Positions 35,733 through 45,812 are shown, counted from the stretch's first letter. The stretch is DNA of 64,000 bases from Geminicoccaceae bacterium (GCA_028285265.1 JANQPX010000013.1:1-64000); one strand, 5' to 3'. Program-made: numbers and translations. The notes: generated by a model from the letters alone, not told the origin.

Positions 35733-35940
35733 CCCCGGTCGGTTATGCTTCGCATATCGTGAGCGTTCGAATTCAGCTCCGACGGCATCAGCTGATTGGA
35801 CCACGCGCACCCCTAGCCGCAACATGCGCCCTACGCTGCATAGCCGTGCCTGTCCAACCCTGTTGTTTCGTTCTAATCTTGGCAATGGCAATAACCGAAT
35901 TCCCGATGCTATCCAATCTTACGCCACGAAACGTGTTGGT

Positions 35941-36276
35941 ATGACTGTTGCCCCGCAACCACCATCGGCACACGATCCAGAGCCCTTCGTCGCCAAGAGC
36001 GACGTCGCCGCATGTCTCAATCTCAGCCACGAATTGCGCACACCTGCCAACGCTATTCTAGGACATGTCGATCTCCTGCTCAGCGGATCTGCAGGTGCAT
36101 TGTCCACTGAGATGCGCATGAGTCTCGGTGAGATTCAAAAGGCTGCCCTGGCTCTTCAAGCTCAACTTGGCACGGTGATTCGTCTCGCGGAAGAAATCCC
36201 GATGCCGCTTGATCATCGAACAGCTCAAGGGCCCGAACCGAAGGAGCAGGAGTTGAGCGAAAGGGAACAAATCTGA
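35941..36276 (+). CDS. Stand-alone HisKA (histidine kinase dimerisation) domain protein
   Basis: 111 residues. Residues 22-85 are a histidine kinase dimerisation domain with H30 in LNLSHELRTPANAILGH and the second helix LSTEMRMSLGEIQKAALAL. There is no ATP-binding domain: the frame stops soon after and the next 450 bases encode none. The polar C-terminal tail ends in Glu-rich sequence. It could accept phosphate like an Hpt or ChpT-type protein, inhibit a kinase by mixed dimers, or be the remnant of a larger kinase. An in-frame upstream extension to 35824 exists but has no ribosome site. Confidence 0.65.
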   Translation: MTVAPQPPSAHDPEPFVAKSDVAACLNLSHELRTPANAILGHVDLLLSGSAGALSTEMRMSLGEIQKAALALQAQLGTVIRLAEEIPMPLDHRTAQGPEPKEQELSEREQI

Positions 36277-36724
36277 CGATCAAGGGTTGCCGGTCGTCTC
36301 GATCTTACCTATCTAGATGAAAGCAGGGGTTGCAAGGCATTGTTGCGCTATCATTTTGATGCCAAAATAACCTTAGCGATGGTGTCCTCTTAACCTTGCA
36401 ATGGCATGTTTAACAGTGCTAGCAAGTGTTATTCTCTTAAATCATATGGCCCGTCCGAATTGTTTCCCGGCGATGAATTTTTGGCATTTTACGGATTATG
36501 CTGAATAGGGTGTTGAGAGGTCGGTCTTAGCGAGTTCTTCGAAGAGTATGCTGCTCGAGAACTTCAGCAGGCAACCAGTCGGAAGACAAGACGTGTATCA
36601 TGTTGATCGGCTCCAACCGATCTCGGCAACAAGCAAGAGCGGACACTACGAAGGTCGAATGGATTCTATCAACGTCGCCTCTCGCGCGACTTATGTTCCG
36701 TTGAAAAAGGACTGAACGAACTCG
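36277..36724. other. Gene-free stretch
   Basis: About 450 bases without a credible gene. It has an eight-base inverted repeat TTGCAAGG/CCTTGCAA with wide spacing and a small GATCGG/CCGATC hairpin. No remains of a kinase ATP-binding domain were seen here, which argues against a recent frameshift in the HisKA gene. Confidence 0.5.
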
Positions 36725-37630
36725 ATGCAAAATCGAAACATGTTTCTCTACAGGCGGCAGGGCCCAAATAAGAAGCGCACGAAGTCAGGCCCGCCCAGGA
36801 AGAACAAGGGATCGCAGAAAGGCTTGCCGAACTCGGCTCGAGACTTGTTGCCTCTCATCCAGCCTGCGACCAAAGCGTTAGCACAAATGCTTGCTGGCCA
36901 TACTGCCGCTTCCGGCCAATTGGGACATGCACGCGCTGTGCTCGCTCAGACGGAGAAACTGGTATCGGATCGCGCTCACAATCGGCTGAACCCAGCAGAG
37001 CGCGAAGAATTTTTTGAGCAAGTCGCACGCCTGAGATTAACCTTGTCGGACGCAGAGAGCGAAGCCGAAGAGCAGACGGCAGAGCAGGAACCAGCGGCGG
37101 CATCTGCGCCGATCGATCGTGAACGCCTCAAGGAAATGGCGCTGGCCTTGACGAGCCCCGGCGGCTCGACGTCGTATGAGGATCGGCACAAATCGATGGG
37201 CGCGACCTCGAAGGCGCGCGATGAGGAGCCTGTCATGTCGGATCTCTCCGACGATGACGAAAACGAGGCCGAAGTTCCTGAGGAACGTCAGGCCCCGAAG
37301 GAACCCGATGATCCAAACCAGTTGCGCTTGCCGCGTAAGAGCGCGGAGCAGCTGAAGGTTAAGGCGGAAGCGCCTCGACGTTCGTCGTCGAATGGCAAGA
37401 AACGCCTCACAAAAGCTGAGGGTCCATCACCTCGGACGACGACGCTCAAGGTACCACCCAAACCAAAAACTAATCAAAAAACCGCAGCCCCGGTCGAAGC
37501 CGCTGTTCCTGATGAACCAGCGCCTGAGACGGAACCGGCAAAAGTTGCCGGCTCGCCATTAGGACAAAAGTTACCTAAAGGGTGGATTATCGATGACGAG
37601 GGCTTTGTCGTTCCTGGCCCTGCAGCTTAG
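36725..37630 (+). CDS. Low-complexity charged protein, unknown function
   Basis: 301 residues, largely disordered. The basic N-terminus (RRQGPNKKRTKSGPPRKN) could bind nucleic acid. A helical section follows (about 40-135), then acidic stretches (SDLSDDDENEAEVPEE) and Lys/Pro/Ala-rich sequence. The end LPKGWIIDDEGFVVPGP looks conserved and folded. No signal peptide or membrane segment. No family recognised. It precedes clpS with about 270 bases between, so it is probably not in that operon. Confidence 0.6.
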   Translation: MQNRNMFLYRRQGPNKKRTKSGPPRKNKGSQKGLPNSARDLLPLIQPATKALAQMLAGHTAASGQLGHARAVLAQTEKLVSDRAHNRLNPAEREEFFEQVARLRLTLSDAESEAEEQTAEQEPAAASAPIDRERLKEMALALTSPGGSTSYEDRHKSMGATSKARDEEPVMSDLSDDDENEAEVPEERQAPKEPDDPNQLRLPRKSAEQLKVKAEAPRRSSSNGKKRLTKAEGPSPRTTTLKVPPKPKTNQKTAAPVEAAVPDEPAPETEPAKVAGSPLGQKLPKGWIIDDEGFVVPGPAA

Positions 37631-37902
37631 CAGCATCGATGTCAATTGGATGGCGGACGAAGTTACAACATGAGTATGTGGATAATGGATTTGGCTTGGG
37701 ATCGTTCCCGTGATTTTGGCTGATTTTTCCCGAGATACATCCCTAGGTCTTTCCGGAATCATGCGGGCGTCGTTGGACAGTTGGTCAGATCAACCACGCC
37801 GGCTTGCCTCGAACGAACGCAGCGCGTGAAGATGCTTTCCTTCTATGGGTAAGTTCCGGTATTATCCAAATCAGTTGAGCGAACAGAACAGCGGCAGTGG
37901 AC

Positions 37903-38229
37903 ATGAGTGACCAGCCGGAAGACTTTGATGCTGACATTGCTGGGCAGGTCGTCACCAAGACCAAAGAAAAGGTCGAAAAACCATCAATGTACAAGGTGTT
38001 GTTGTTGAATGACGATTATACACCGATGGAGTTTGTGACCCATGTGCTCGAACGCTTTTTCGCGAAGAGTCAAGAAGATGCGCATCAGATTATGCTGCAC
38101 GTCCATAATCATGGCGTCGGCATCTGTGGAGTCTATACATATGAAGTTGCAGAGACCAAAGTATCACAAGTGATCGACTTCGCACGGCAGAACCAGCACC
38201 CTCTGCAGTGCACCATGGAAAAAGATTAA
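37903..38229 (+). CDS. clpS: ATP-dependent Clp protease adaptor ClpS
   Basis: 108 residues from ATG 37903; a GTG lies six bases upstream. The adaptor brings N-end-rule substrates to ClpAP. The N-degron pocket and core are visible: [20 protein letters not shown], the [16 protein letters not shown] segment and CTMEKD at the end. It lies 12 bases before clpA, the standard arrangement. Confidence 0.97.
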   Translation: MSDQPEDFDADIAGQVVTKTKEKVEKPSMYKVLLLNDDYTPMEFVTHVLERFFAKSQEDAHQIMLHVHNHGVGICGVYTYEVAETKVSQVIDFARQNQHPLQCTMEKD

Positions 38230-38241
38230 CGGAAGGCGCGG

Positions 38242-40590
38242 ATGCCCATGTTGTCGCGCAGTCTTGAAAAGACCCTCCGCCGAGCCCTCGCGCTGGCTAA
38301 TGCCCGTCAGCACGAGTATGCAACGCTTGAGCATTTGTTGATGGCTCTCACCGATGACGATGATGCCGCTGCAGTCCTTCGGGCCTGTGCCGTAGAAATC
38401 GATCGGTTGCGAGCCAGCTTAACCGACTTCCTGGATCATGAATTGACCAGCCTTGCCGTTGAGGGCGTCGTCGATGCCAAGCCAACAGCAGGCTTTCAAC
38501 GCGTGATCCAACGGGCTGCTATTCATGTGCAGAGTTCCGGCCGAAGCGAAGTGACGGGAGCCAATGTTCTGGTTGCGCTATTTTCAGAGCGCGAATCGAA
38601 CGCTGTCTACTTCCTGCAGGAACAGAACATGTCGCGGCTTGATGCCGTGAACTACATCAGCCATGGCATCGCGAAACGTGCTGGTCTTACCGAAGCCAAA
38701 CGCGTTCGCGGCGCCTCTGAAGAATCGGGCGAGGAGAAACGAGCGCCGCAGAATGGCGAAGCCCTCACCGCCTATTGTGTCGATCTCAACGAGAAGGCCG
38801 AACAAGGAAAAGTCGATGTCCTCATCGGTCGCGATGCGGAAATCGAACGGACGATCCAGATCCTTTGTCGGCGTTCGAAGAATAATCCGCTCTTCGTCGG
38901 CGATCCGGGTGTTGGCAAAACGGCAATCGCCGAGGGATTGGCGCTTCGGGTTGTAAAGAAGGAAGTTCCAGAGGTCCTTGAAAACGCGATTATCTACCAG
39001 CTCGATATGGGCTCGCTTCTCGCCGGCACACGGTATCGCGGCGATTTCGAGGAACGCTTAAAGGCTGTCCTTTCGGAATTGGAAGCCGATGATCGCGCTG
39101 TGCTGTTTATCGATGAAATTCACACCGTCATCGGTGCTGGCGCGACGAGTGGTGGATCACTCGATGCGTCGAACTTGCTCAAGCCCGCCCTGCAAAGTGG
39201 CGCCCTACGCTGCATCGGTTCGACCACGTACAAGGAATATAGGAATTATTTCGAAAAAGATCGCGCCCTCGTTCGCCGCTTCCAGAAGATCGACATCAGC
39301 GAGCCGACCAGCGATGAGGCCATCAAGATCCTGCTCGGCCTCAAGCCAAGTTTTGAGAGCCATCATCAAGTCCAATATGCTGACAGCGCGATCCGCGCCG
39401 CCGTCGAGCTTTCCACCCGCTATATCCATGATCGCCGTCTGCCGGACAAAGCGATCGATGTGATTGATGAAGTCGGCGCTGCGCAAATGCTCAAGCCGAT
39501 TGAAAAGCGGAAGAAGAAGCTGAACGCCAAGGATGTCGAAGAGATCGTCTCGAAGATGGCGCGCGTTCCGATCAAACACGTTAATGCCCGCGACAAGGAA
39601 GCGCTGCGCAATCTTGATGTCGAGCTGAAGACCGTTGTTTTCGGCCAAGACAAGGCGATCGATGTGCTCGCCAGCGCGATCAAGCTGTCCCGTGCTGGTT
39701 TGCGTGATCCTCAAAAACCGATCGGTTCCTACCTGTTCTCGGGCCCCACGGGTGTCGGCAAGACAGAAGTTGCCCGGCAATTGTCCAAGGTCATGGGGAT
39801 CGAGCTCGTACGTTTCGATATGTCCGAGTATATGGAACGTCATGCCGTTTCGCGTTTGATCGGTGCCCCTCCAGGATATGTCGGGTTCGATCAAGGTGGA
39901 CTATTGACCGATGCGGTCGATCAGCAACCTCATGCCGTGCTTCTGCTCGATGAAATCGAGAAGGCACACCCGGACGTCTTCAACATCCTTCTTCAGGTGA
40001 TGGACTACGGTAAGCTCACCGACAATAACGGCAAGACCGTCGATTTCCGCAACATCATCCTGATCATGACGACCAATGCTGGCGCAGCGGATATGAGCAA
40101 ACCTGCTATGGGTTTTGGTCGCGCCAAGCGAGAGGGCGAAGACGCCGAGGCGATCAACAAACTGTTTACACCGGAATTCCGGAATCGTTTGGACGCGGTC
40201 GTTCCCTTTAGCGGTCTCAATCGCGAGATTCTTGAGAACGTTGTCAAGAAGTTCGTCGGTGAGCTCGCGGCGCAATTGGCTGATCGACGCGTGCATCTCG
40301 AACTCGACGACAAGGCACTGGATTGGCTTTGCACGAAGGGCTTTGACCCTCTCTATGGCGCTCGGCCGCTGTCACGTGTCATCCAGGAACATATCAAACG
40401 CCCGTTAGCCGAGGAGCTTCTTTTTGGGAAGCTTGCTAAAGGCGGCAAGGTTGTCGTGACGATTGTCGACGGCGAGCCGGTTTTTGATTGTCAACCAACA
40501 TCAGGCTCCCCAGCCCTCTTGCCGGCACCGGATGATGATGAAACGGGCGATCAAGAGGATGATCAATTCATTCCAGAACCCGTAGCCTGA
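38242..40590 (+). CDS. clpA: ATP-dependent Clp protease ATP-binding subunit ClpA
   Basis: 782 residues, full length AAA+ unfoldase. N-domain about 1-145; first AAA module with Walker A GDPGVGKTA and Walker B VLFIDEIHTVIG; second with GPTGVGKTE, VLLLDEIEKAHPD and sensor arginine region. The loop that docks ClpP (IGL-type) is expected near residue 620; the segment GFGRAKREGEDAEAIN is at this place. The acidic C-terminal tail (DDDETGDQEDDQ) is not conserved in the family. Cotranscribed with clpS. Confidence 0.97.
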   Translation: MPMLSRSLEKTLRRALALANARQHEYATLEHLLMALTDDDDAAAVLRACAVEIDRLRASLTDFLDHELTSLAVEGVVDAKPTAGFQRVIQRAAIHVQSSGRSEVTGANVLVALFSERESNAVYFLQEQNMSRLDAVNYISHGIAKRAGLTEAKRVRGASEESGEEKRAPQNGEALTAYCVDLNEKAEQGKVDVLIGRDAEIERTIQILCRRSKNNPLFVGDPGVGKTAIAEGLALRVVKKEVPEVLENAIIYQLDMGSLLAGTRYRGDFEERLKAVLSELEADDRAVLFIDEIHTVIGAGATSGGSLDASNLLKPALQSGALRCIGSTTYKEYRNYFEKDRALVRRFQKIDISEPTSDEAIKILLGLKPSFESHHQVQYADSAIRAAVELSTRYIHDRRLPDKAIDVIDEVGAAQMLKPIEKRKKKLNAKDVEEIVSKMARVPIKHVNARDKEALRNLDVELKTVVFGQDKAIDVLASAIKLSRAGLRDPQKPIGSYLFSGPTGVGKTEVARQLSKVMGIELVRFDMSEYMERHAVSRLIGAPPGYVGFDQGGLLTDAVDQQPHAVLLLDEIEKAHPDVFNILLQVMDYGKLTDNNGKTVDFRNIILIMTTNAGAADMSKPAMGFGRAKREGEDAEAINKLFTPEFRNRLDAVVPFSGLNREILENVVKKFVGELAAQLADRRVHLELDDKALDWLCTKGFDPLYGARPLSRVIQEHIKRPLAEELLFGKLAKGGKVVVTIVDGEPVFDCQPTSGSPALLPAPDDDETGDQEDDQFIPEPVA

Positions 40591-40665
40591 CGACGCACGC
40601 CAGGTGGTGATGCCTGGCTTGCGTGACCGCCTAATCTGAATGCTACACGCGCACTGAAAGCCGCA

Positions 40666-40691
40666 GAGCTGGGTCGTCGAAAACCCAGCTC
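40666..40691. terminator. Hairpin between convergent genes
   Basis: Perfect nine-pair stem GAGCTGGGT/ACCCAGCTC with an eight-base loop, between the ends of clpA and the PopZ-motif gene. A second, imperfect hairpin (GCCAGG/CCTGGC) lies at about 40600-40620. Neither has a clear T-run, so a two-way terminator role is likely but not certain. Confidence 0.5.
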
Positions 40692-40712
40692 GCGTTCACG
40701 ACATGAAACCGC

Positions 40713-41438
40713 TTAGGCGCGGCGTCGTTCGAACTTGTTCTGAACACCCTGCAGAATTTGGCTAAACTCGCTGAAGACCTCATTCCGCACGGCCTTGGAA
40801 AATCTGTCGCCGGATACTTGGTCTGGGTGGTACAGGCTGATGAACTCGTTCTGTACCGTTTTCAACATGGCGGTCTCTTCTTCGCATTGCGCCATACGCA
40901 GGACCTCATCCTTGAGTTCCTGATTCTTGGTGCGAAGCTTCTCGAGACAATCGTAAGCCGTCTTCAGGCTGTCTGACATCAGCTCTATCTTCGCTTCATA
41001 GGCATCGATCGCTTCACCAAGTTCCTGATTTTGGCGGCGATACTCGCTCATTTTCTGGCGATGCAGCTGTAGCTTTTGCTCATACTCCATCTCGACGGTC
41101 TGGAGCTTCTTTTCCAAAATGCGAATGCGCTTTTGATCATGAATCTTCATCTCAATGAGATTGTCATCCTCACTGAGCAATTCTGTCTCGACCGCAATCT
41201 TTCGTTTTCTCGGGCTCGGCTTCGACTGGATTGAGTTATCGCTTTTCGGTGTCGGTGAGACCTTCGCCTCAGCTGGAGCCCGCTTTCGAGCCGCCGACGG
41301 TGGCCGAGCTTTCGCGCGTTTAGGCGATGCGGATTGTTGAGGTTCCTCCACCTTTTTTGCTTCGTCTTGGTCACTGCGAATGATCCGCCTGATGCTCTTC
41401 AAGATGTCATCCATGGAGGGCTCATGCGCAGGATTCAT
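40713..41438 (-). CDS. PopZ-type N-terminal motif, coiled coil and J-like C-terminus
   Basis: 241 residues. Residues 6-20, EPSMDDILKSIRRII, closely match the N-terminal motif of the polar organiser PopZ (DUF2497-type), which binds partner proteins. Then comes a Lys/Pro/Ser-rich disordered linker (25-80), a long coiled coil (about 100-195), and a C-terminal section with HPD at 204-206 (EFISLYHPDQVSGDRFSK...EVFSEFSQIL) that looks like helices II and III of a J domain. The usual PopZ C-terminal oligomer domain is missing. I infer a protein that links pole-organising partners with DnaK or with an assembly, but this combination is not one I know by name. Confidence 0.7.
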   Translation of the reverse strand: MNPAHEPSMDDILKSIRRIIRSDQDEAKKVEEPQQSASPKRAKARPPSAARKRAPAEAKVSPTPKSDNSIQSKPSPRKRKIAVETELLSEDDNLIEMKIHDQKRIRILEKKLQTVEMEYEQKLQLHRQKMSEYRRQNQELGEAIDAYEAKIELMSDSLKTAYDCLEKLRTKNQELKDEVLRMAQCEEETAMLKTVQNEFISLYHPDQVSGDRFSKAVRNEVFSEFSQILQGVQNKFERRRA

Positions 41439-41676
41439 CGCCTGTCCAATCCGATTTGCTGGGGGGAATTTCTACAGTGCTAGACGGACTTTAGCGACAA
41501 GATCGACATTTTAAAAGACCTATAAGACCAATAGTTGTGAAATAATCCACAGACTGTTAGTCGAACTTTTTTTGGAATTTTTAGTTGCTTTTAGTGGTTA
41601 TAAATTGACTATTTAAAGTTGTTTTTCTCCTTTGCCTTTACATGATCAGAGCAAGTGTTCAGTTTTCGTTCTGACT

Positions 41677-43074
41677 TCAAAAATGAATAGCGCGCCCATA
41701 AGCATCCAATGTTGATTCGTGCATCATTTCAGAAAGTGTCGGATGCGGGAAAACTGTATGCATTAAATCCAATTCGGTCGCCTCAACTTGGCGCGCGATG
41801 ACATAACCTTGAATCATTTCCGTTACCTCAGCCCCCACCATATGGGCTCCGAGAAGTTCCCCCGTCTTGGCGTCGAAAACAGTCTTGACCATGCCATCCT
41901 GCTCACCGAGCGCGATCGCCTTCCCGTTACCGATAAAGGGAAACCGCCCGACTTTCACATCATAGCCGGCTTTCTTTGCAGCTGCCTCGGTATAACCGAC
42001 GCTCGCTACTTGGGGAGAGCAATAGGTGCAACCAGGGATCTTTGTGGCATCCATGGGATGGACATCGTTCAAGCCGGCGATCTTCTCAACACACATGACG
42101 CCTTCGTGGCTGGCTTTGTGGGCGAGCCAGGGTGGCCCCACCAAATCGCCGATGGCATAGACACCAGGCTCGCCAGTACGGCACCACTCGTCTACCACCA
42201 CATGAGAACGGTCAACGTTGACCTTGGTCTTCTCGATACCGATGTTCTCGACATTGCCGACGATGCCGACGGCCATGATCACCCGGTCGACCTTTAAAGT
42301 CCCCGTTTTGCCACCTGCATTCAGGGTTGCCGTGACGCTGTCCCCAGACTTATCCAGAGCTTTGACCTCGGCATTAGTGATCAGCTTGATGCCACGCTTC
42401 TCAAATTGCTTCGCAGCAAAGGCAGAAATTTCCTCGTCTTCGACCGGCAGCACACGGTCCATCACCTCGACCACCGTCACCGCAACGCCCATGGAACGAT
42501 AGAAGCTCGCAAACTCGATTCCGATGGCGCCGGAACCAACCACAAGGAGGCTCTTCGGCATCGTTTCGGGAACCATCGCTTCTTTATAGGTCCAGACGAG
42601 TTTGCCGTCCGCTTCAAGCCCAGGAAGCTCGCGGGCGCGAGCACCGGTCGCGAGAATGATGTGTTTGGCCTTGATCGTTTCCACTGCGGTCTTGGTCTTT
42701 ACTTCGACCGAGCCGCCGCCGGTAAGGGCTGCATGTCCATCAAAGACGGTTACCTTGTTCTTCTTCAAAAGATGAGCAACGCCTTTGGAGAGCTGACCTG
42801 CAACTTTGCGCGAACGCTTGACCACAACATCTGTATCGAAACTGATCTTCTCTGCCGCAAGACCAAAACTCTTGAGATGATGCATATGGTCATAGATCTC
42901 AGCCGAACGGAGCAGTGCTTTGGTCGGAATGCATCCCCAGTTCAGACAGATGCCCCCTAAATGCTCCCGCTCGATCAGCGCCGTCTTCATCTTGAGCTGA
43001 GCCGCTCGGATCGCTGCCACATAACCTCCAGGACCGCCGCCGACGACAACGAGGTCAAAGCTGTGCTCTGTCAT
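41677..43074 (-). CDS. lpd: Dihydrolipoamide dehydrogenase (E3)
   Basis: 465 residues. Re-oxidises the lipoyl groups of the pyruvate dehydrogenase complex with NAD+. FAD site VVVGGGPGGYVAAIRA, redox cysteines GGICLNWGCIPTKAL, NAD site VVGSGAIGIEFA, and the C-terminal active-site pair HPHPT-type VFPHPTLSEMMHE. Last gene of the pdh operon, 33 bases after pdhC. The other E1 pair at 19 kb has no E3 of its own and might use this one. Confidence 0.96.
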   Translation of the reverse strand: MTEHSFDLVVVGGGPGGYVAAIRAAQLKMKTALIEREHLGGICLNWGCIPTKALLRSAEIYDHMHHLKSFGLAAEKISFDTDVVVKRSRKVAGQLSKGVAHLLKKNKVTVFDGHAALTGGGSVEVKTKTAVETIKAKHIILATGARARELPGLEADGKLVWTYKEAMVPETMPKSLLVVGSGAIGIEFASFYRSMGVAVTVVEVMDRVLPVEDEEISAFAAKQFEKRGIKLITNAEVKALDKSGDSVTATLNAGGKTGTLKVDRVIMAVGIVGNVENIGIEKTKVNVDRSHVVVDEWCRTGEPGVYAIGDLVGPPWLAHKASHEGVMCVEKIAGLNDVHPMDATKIPGCTYCSPQVASVGYTEAAAKKAGYDVKVGRFPFIGNGKAIALGEQDGMVKTVFDAKTGELLGAHMVGAEVTEMIQGYVIARQVEATELDLMHTVFPHPTLSEMMHESTLDAYGRAIHF

Positions 43075-43107
43075 AAGAAGTCCTCTTTGGATTCGGTTGC
43101 GTCCGGC

Positions 43108-44397
43108 TTACAGCAACATGGCCAATGGCTCTTCGACATACCCTTTAAACGCCTGGAGTAACTGGGCACCGAGAGCACCGTCGACCGCGCGATGATCGAC
43201 AGACAACGTACAGGACATGACGACCGCGCTGGTGATCTCCCCGTTCCGGACAACGGGCTGTTGAACACCGGCACCGACGGCAAGGATGCAAGCTTGTGGC
43301 GGGTTGATGACAGCAGAAAATTCTTTGACGCCAAACATGCCAAGATTGGAAATCGAGAAGCTGCCACCCTGAAATTCCTCAGGCCTCAGCTTGCCGTCCT
43401 TCGCGCGCGCAGCAAGATCCTTCATTTCCTCGGAAATCTCGCCGAGCCCCTTCTTGTCCGCATTGCGGATGATCGGCGTGATCAGCCCATCAGGAATGGC
43501 GACAGCAACCGATATGTCGACGGCGTTATACTTCAGAAGTTTATCGCCGCCCCAAGACACATTGGCCATCGGCACCTTCTTGAGAGCGAGCGCTGCAGCC
43601 TTGATGACGAAGTCGTTCACGGAAAGCTTGTAGTCCGCGCCGTCCCGATTGTTGAGCTGCTTTCGGAGGTCTAAAAGCGCGTCTAAGGTACAATCGATGG
43701 TCAAGTAGAAATGCGGAATACTCTGCTTGGCCTCAGTAAGCCGCCGCGCAATGACCTTTCGCATATTGCTCAGCTGAAGTTCCTCAACATCAGCACCAGG
43801 TGGAGCCGTGATTGTTGAAGGCGTGGCTATGGCTGGCGTCTCAGGGACCGGTGCAGACACGGCTCTGCCGACCCCTGCCTTGAGCGCACGCTCAATGTCG
43901 GCCTTAACAATTCGACCATGCGGGCCGCTACCATCGACCGCACGCAAATCTAGGCCTTCGTTTGCCGCCATGCGTTTAGCGAGCGGACTCGCAAAGATAC
44001 GCGCGCCTTGAGCAGCCCCATTGGACTTGGGTGCAGGTGTTGGGGACGGAGCTGTCTGAGGAGCGGTTGCGGCAGCTGTCTCGGCCTTCTCCGCGTCAGC
44101 GCCTGGCGCAACCTTAGGGCTGGCGGCCCTGCCGTCCAAGGCGCTCAAATCTTCACCCTCTTCCAAAAGAAGAGCGATAGGCGCATTGACGGCGACCCCT
44201 TCTGTGCCCTCGCTCACAAGGATCTTTCCCAGCTTGCCATCGTCAATCGCTTCGACCTCCATCGTGGCTTTGTCGGTCTCGATTTCGGCGATGACATCGC
44301 CGGCGGCGACCTGATCACCCTCTTGCTTGAGCCACCTCGCAAGATTGCCTTCGGTCATGGTTGGCGACAAAGCGGGCATAAGAATTTCGATGGGCAT
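43108..44397 (-). CDS. pdhC: Pyruvate dehydrogenase E2, dihydrolipoamide acetyltransferase
   Basis: 429 residues, starting at one of two adjacent ATGs. One lipoyl domain (lysine in [11 protein letters not shown]), Ala/Pro linker, E3-binding domain (FASPLAKRMAANEGLDL...GPHGRIVKADIE), and the catalytic acetyltransferase domain ending in the active-site HRAVDG. Forms the core of the complex. Between lpd and pdhB with about 30-base gaps on each side. Confidence 0.96.
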   Translation of the reverse strand: MPIEILMPALSPTMTEGNLARWLKQEGDQVAAGDVIAEIETDKATMEVEAIDDGKLGKILVSEGTEGVAVNAPIALLLEEGEDLSALDGRAASPKVAPGADAEKAETAAATAPQTAPSPTPAPKSNGAAQGARIFASPLAKRMAANEGLDLRAVDGSGPHGRIVKADIERALKAGVGRAVSAPVPETPAIATPSTITAPPGADVEELQLSNMRKVIARRLTEAKQSIPHFYLTIDCTLDALLDLRKQLNNRDGADYKLSVNDFVIKAAALALKKVPMANVSWGGDKLLKYNAVDISVAVAIPDGLITPIIRNADKKGLGEISEEMKDLAARAKDGKLRPEEFQGGSFSISNLGMFGVKEFSAVINPPQACILAVGAGVQQPVVRNGEITSAVVMSCTLSVDHRAVDGALGAQLLQAFKGYVEEPLAMLL

Positions 44398-44429
44398 CAT
44401 CTCTACTCGACTTCGAAAACTAGCCGGGA

Positions 44430-45812
44430 TCAGCGATAGCAAACGTCCTTCGCCGCCTGAACGACATCAGCCGTCTGGGGCAAAGCAAGCTGCTCTAGAT
44501 TAGCGGCATAGGGCATTGGCACGTCCTTGCCGGTCACGCGAACTACGGGAGCATCCAAATAATCGAACGCGTGCTCCATCATGATCGCAGACATTTCAGA
44601 GCCGAGACCATAACGCGGCCACCCCTCCTCCACCGAAACCAGACGATTGGTCTTTTTCACCGAGCTGACGATGGTCTCGACGTCGAGAGGCCTGATCGTC
44701 CTCAAGTCGATGACTTCGGCCTCTATGCCCTCACCAGCAAGTGCGTCGGCAGCTTCCAGTGCACGCTCGACCATCAACGAAAAAGCGACGATCGTCACGC
44801 TCCCACCGGACCGCATGATCTTGGCCTTGCCAATCGGCAACACAAAGTCATCCAGCTTCGGTACTTCGAAGCTGCGGCCATATAGAATCTCATTCTCTAA
44901 GAACACAATGGGATTGGGGTCACGGATCGCTGCCTTGAGCAACCCCTTTGCGTCGGCAGCGCTATAGGGGGCGATCACCTTCAGGCCAGGGCAATGCGCA
45001 TACCAAGTCGAATATTCTTGGCTGTGTTGCGCGGCCACGCGGGCTGCAGCACCGTTCGGCCCTCGAAAGACAATCGGTGACCCGAGCTCACCACCCGCCA
45101 TGTATAAAGTCTTGGCAGCGGAGTTAATGATCTGGTCGATGGCCTGCATGCCAAAGTTCCAGGTCATGAATTCGACGATGGGACGCAGGCCTGCCATCGC
45201 AGCACCGACGCCAATACCTGCAAAACCGTGCTCGGTGATCGGTGTGTCGATCACACGTTTTGCACCAAACTCCTCGAGCAGCCCTTGGCTAACCTTGTAA
45301 GCGCCTTGGTATTCGGCAACTTCTTCGCCCATTAAAAAAACGCGCTCATCGGCACGCATTTCTTCGGCCATGGCATCGCGGAGTGCTTCACGGACGGTCT
45401 GCGTAACCATCTCCGTGCCCCGAGGCAATTCGGGATCATCAGCCACGGTCGGACCGCTGGAAATCACCTGGATCGGCGCTGAATCGCCCACAATCGCCGG
45501 AGGTTCTGCGTGCCCAGTCTCTGCAGAAGGTGCCGATGGCGTCGCCAAAACGACGGCATCGGCATCCTCTCCATCACCCACCAGTACGGCAATCGGTGTG
45601 TTGACAGCGACACCTTCGGTCCCCTCGTCGACCAGTATTTTGCCGAGCGTACCTTCGTCCACCGCTTCCACTTCCATGGTTGCTTTATCGGTTTCGATTT
45701 CGGCGATGACGTCACCAGGCTCGACTTTGTCACCGACTTGTTTGAGCCATTTCGCAAGATTGCCCTCGGTCATCGTCGGCGAGAGGGCTGGCATCAAAAT
45801 TTCTGTTGGCAT
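44430..45812 (-). CDS. pdhB: Pyruvate dehydrogenase E1 beta with N-terminal lipoyl domain
   Basis: 460 residues. Residues 1-80 are a lipoyl domain with the [15 protein letters not shown] site, nearly the same as that of pdhC; a linker of about 60 residues leads to the E1 beta domain ([52 protein letters not shown]). This lipoylated E1 beta is typical of alphaproteobacteria. 33 bases after pdhA. Confidence 0.96.
   Translation of the reverse strand: MPTEILMPALSPTMTEGNLAKWLKQVGDKVEPGDVIAEIETDKATMEVEAVDEGTLGKILVDEGTEGVAVNTPIAVLVGDGEDADAVVLATPSAPSAETGHAEPPAIVGDSAPIQVISSGPTVADDPELPRGTEMVTQTVREALRDAMAEEMRADERVFLMGEEVAEYQGAYKVSQGLLEEFGAKRVIDTPITEHGFAGIGVGAAMAGLRPIVEFMTWNFGMQAIDQIINSAAKTLYMAGGELGSPIVFRGPNGAAARVAAQHSQEYSTWYAHCPGLKVIAPYSAADAKGLLKAAIRDPNPIVFLENEILYGRSFEVPKLDDFVLPIGKAKIMRSGGSVTIVAFSLMVERALEAADALAGEGIEAEVIDLRTIRPLDVETIVSSVKKTNRLVSVEEGWPRYGLGSEMSAIMMEHAFDYLDAPVVRVTGKDVPMPYAANLEQLALPQTADVVQAAKDVCYR

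Larger units (their letters stand above)
35573..35940. other. Divergent control region with dyad and CtrA-like site
   Basis: 368 bases between two divergent genes. It holds the hairpin 35603-35637, a small dyad GTTAG-CCCC-CTAAC at 35701-35714, and TTAA-N7-GTAA at 35718-35732, one base away from the CtrA consensus TTAA-N7-TTAA. No coding frame with support, apart from weak upstream extensions of the HisKA gene. Confidence 0.5.

Noticed and set aside
39205..39894. 229-residue minus-strand frame inside clpA
   Set aside because: Antisense shadow of the AAA modules; the plus strand encodes conserved ClpA motifs throughout.
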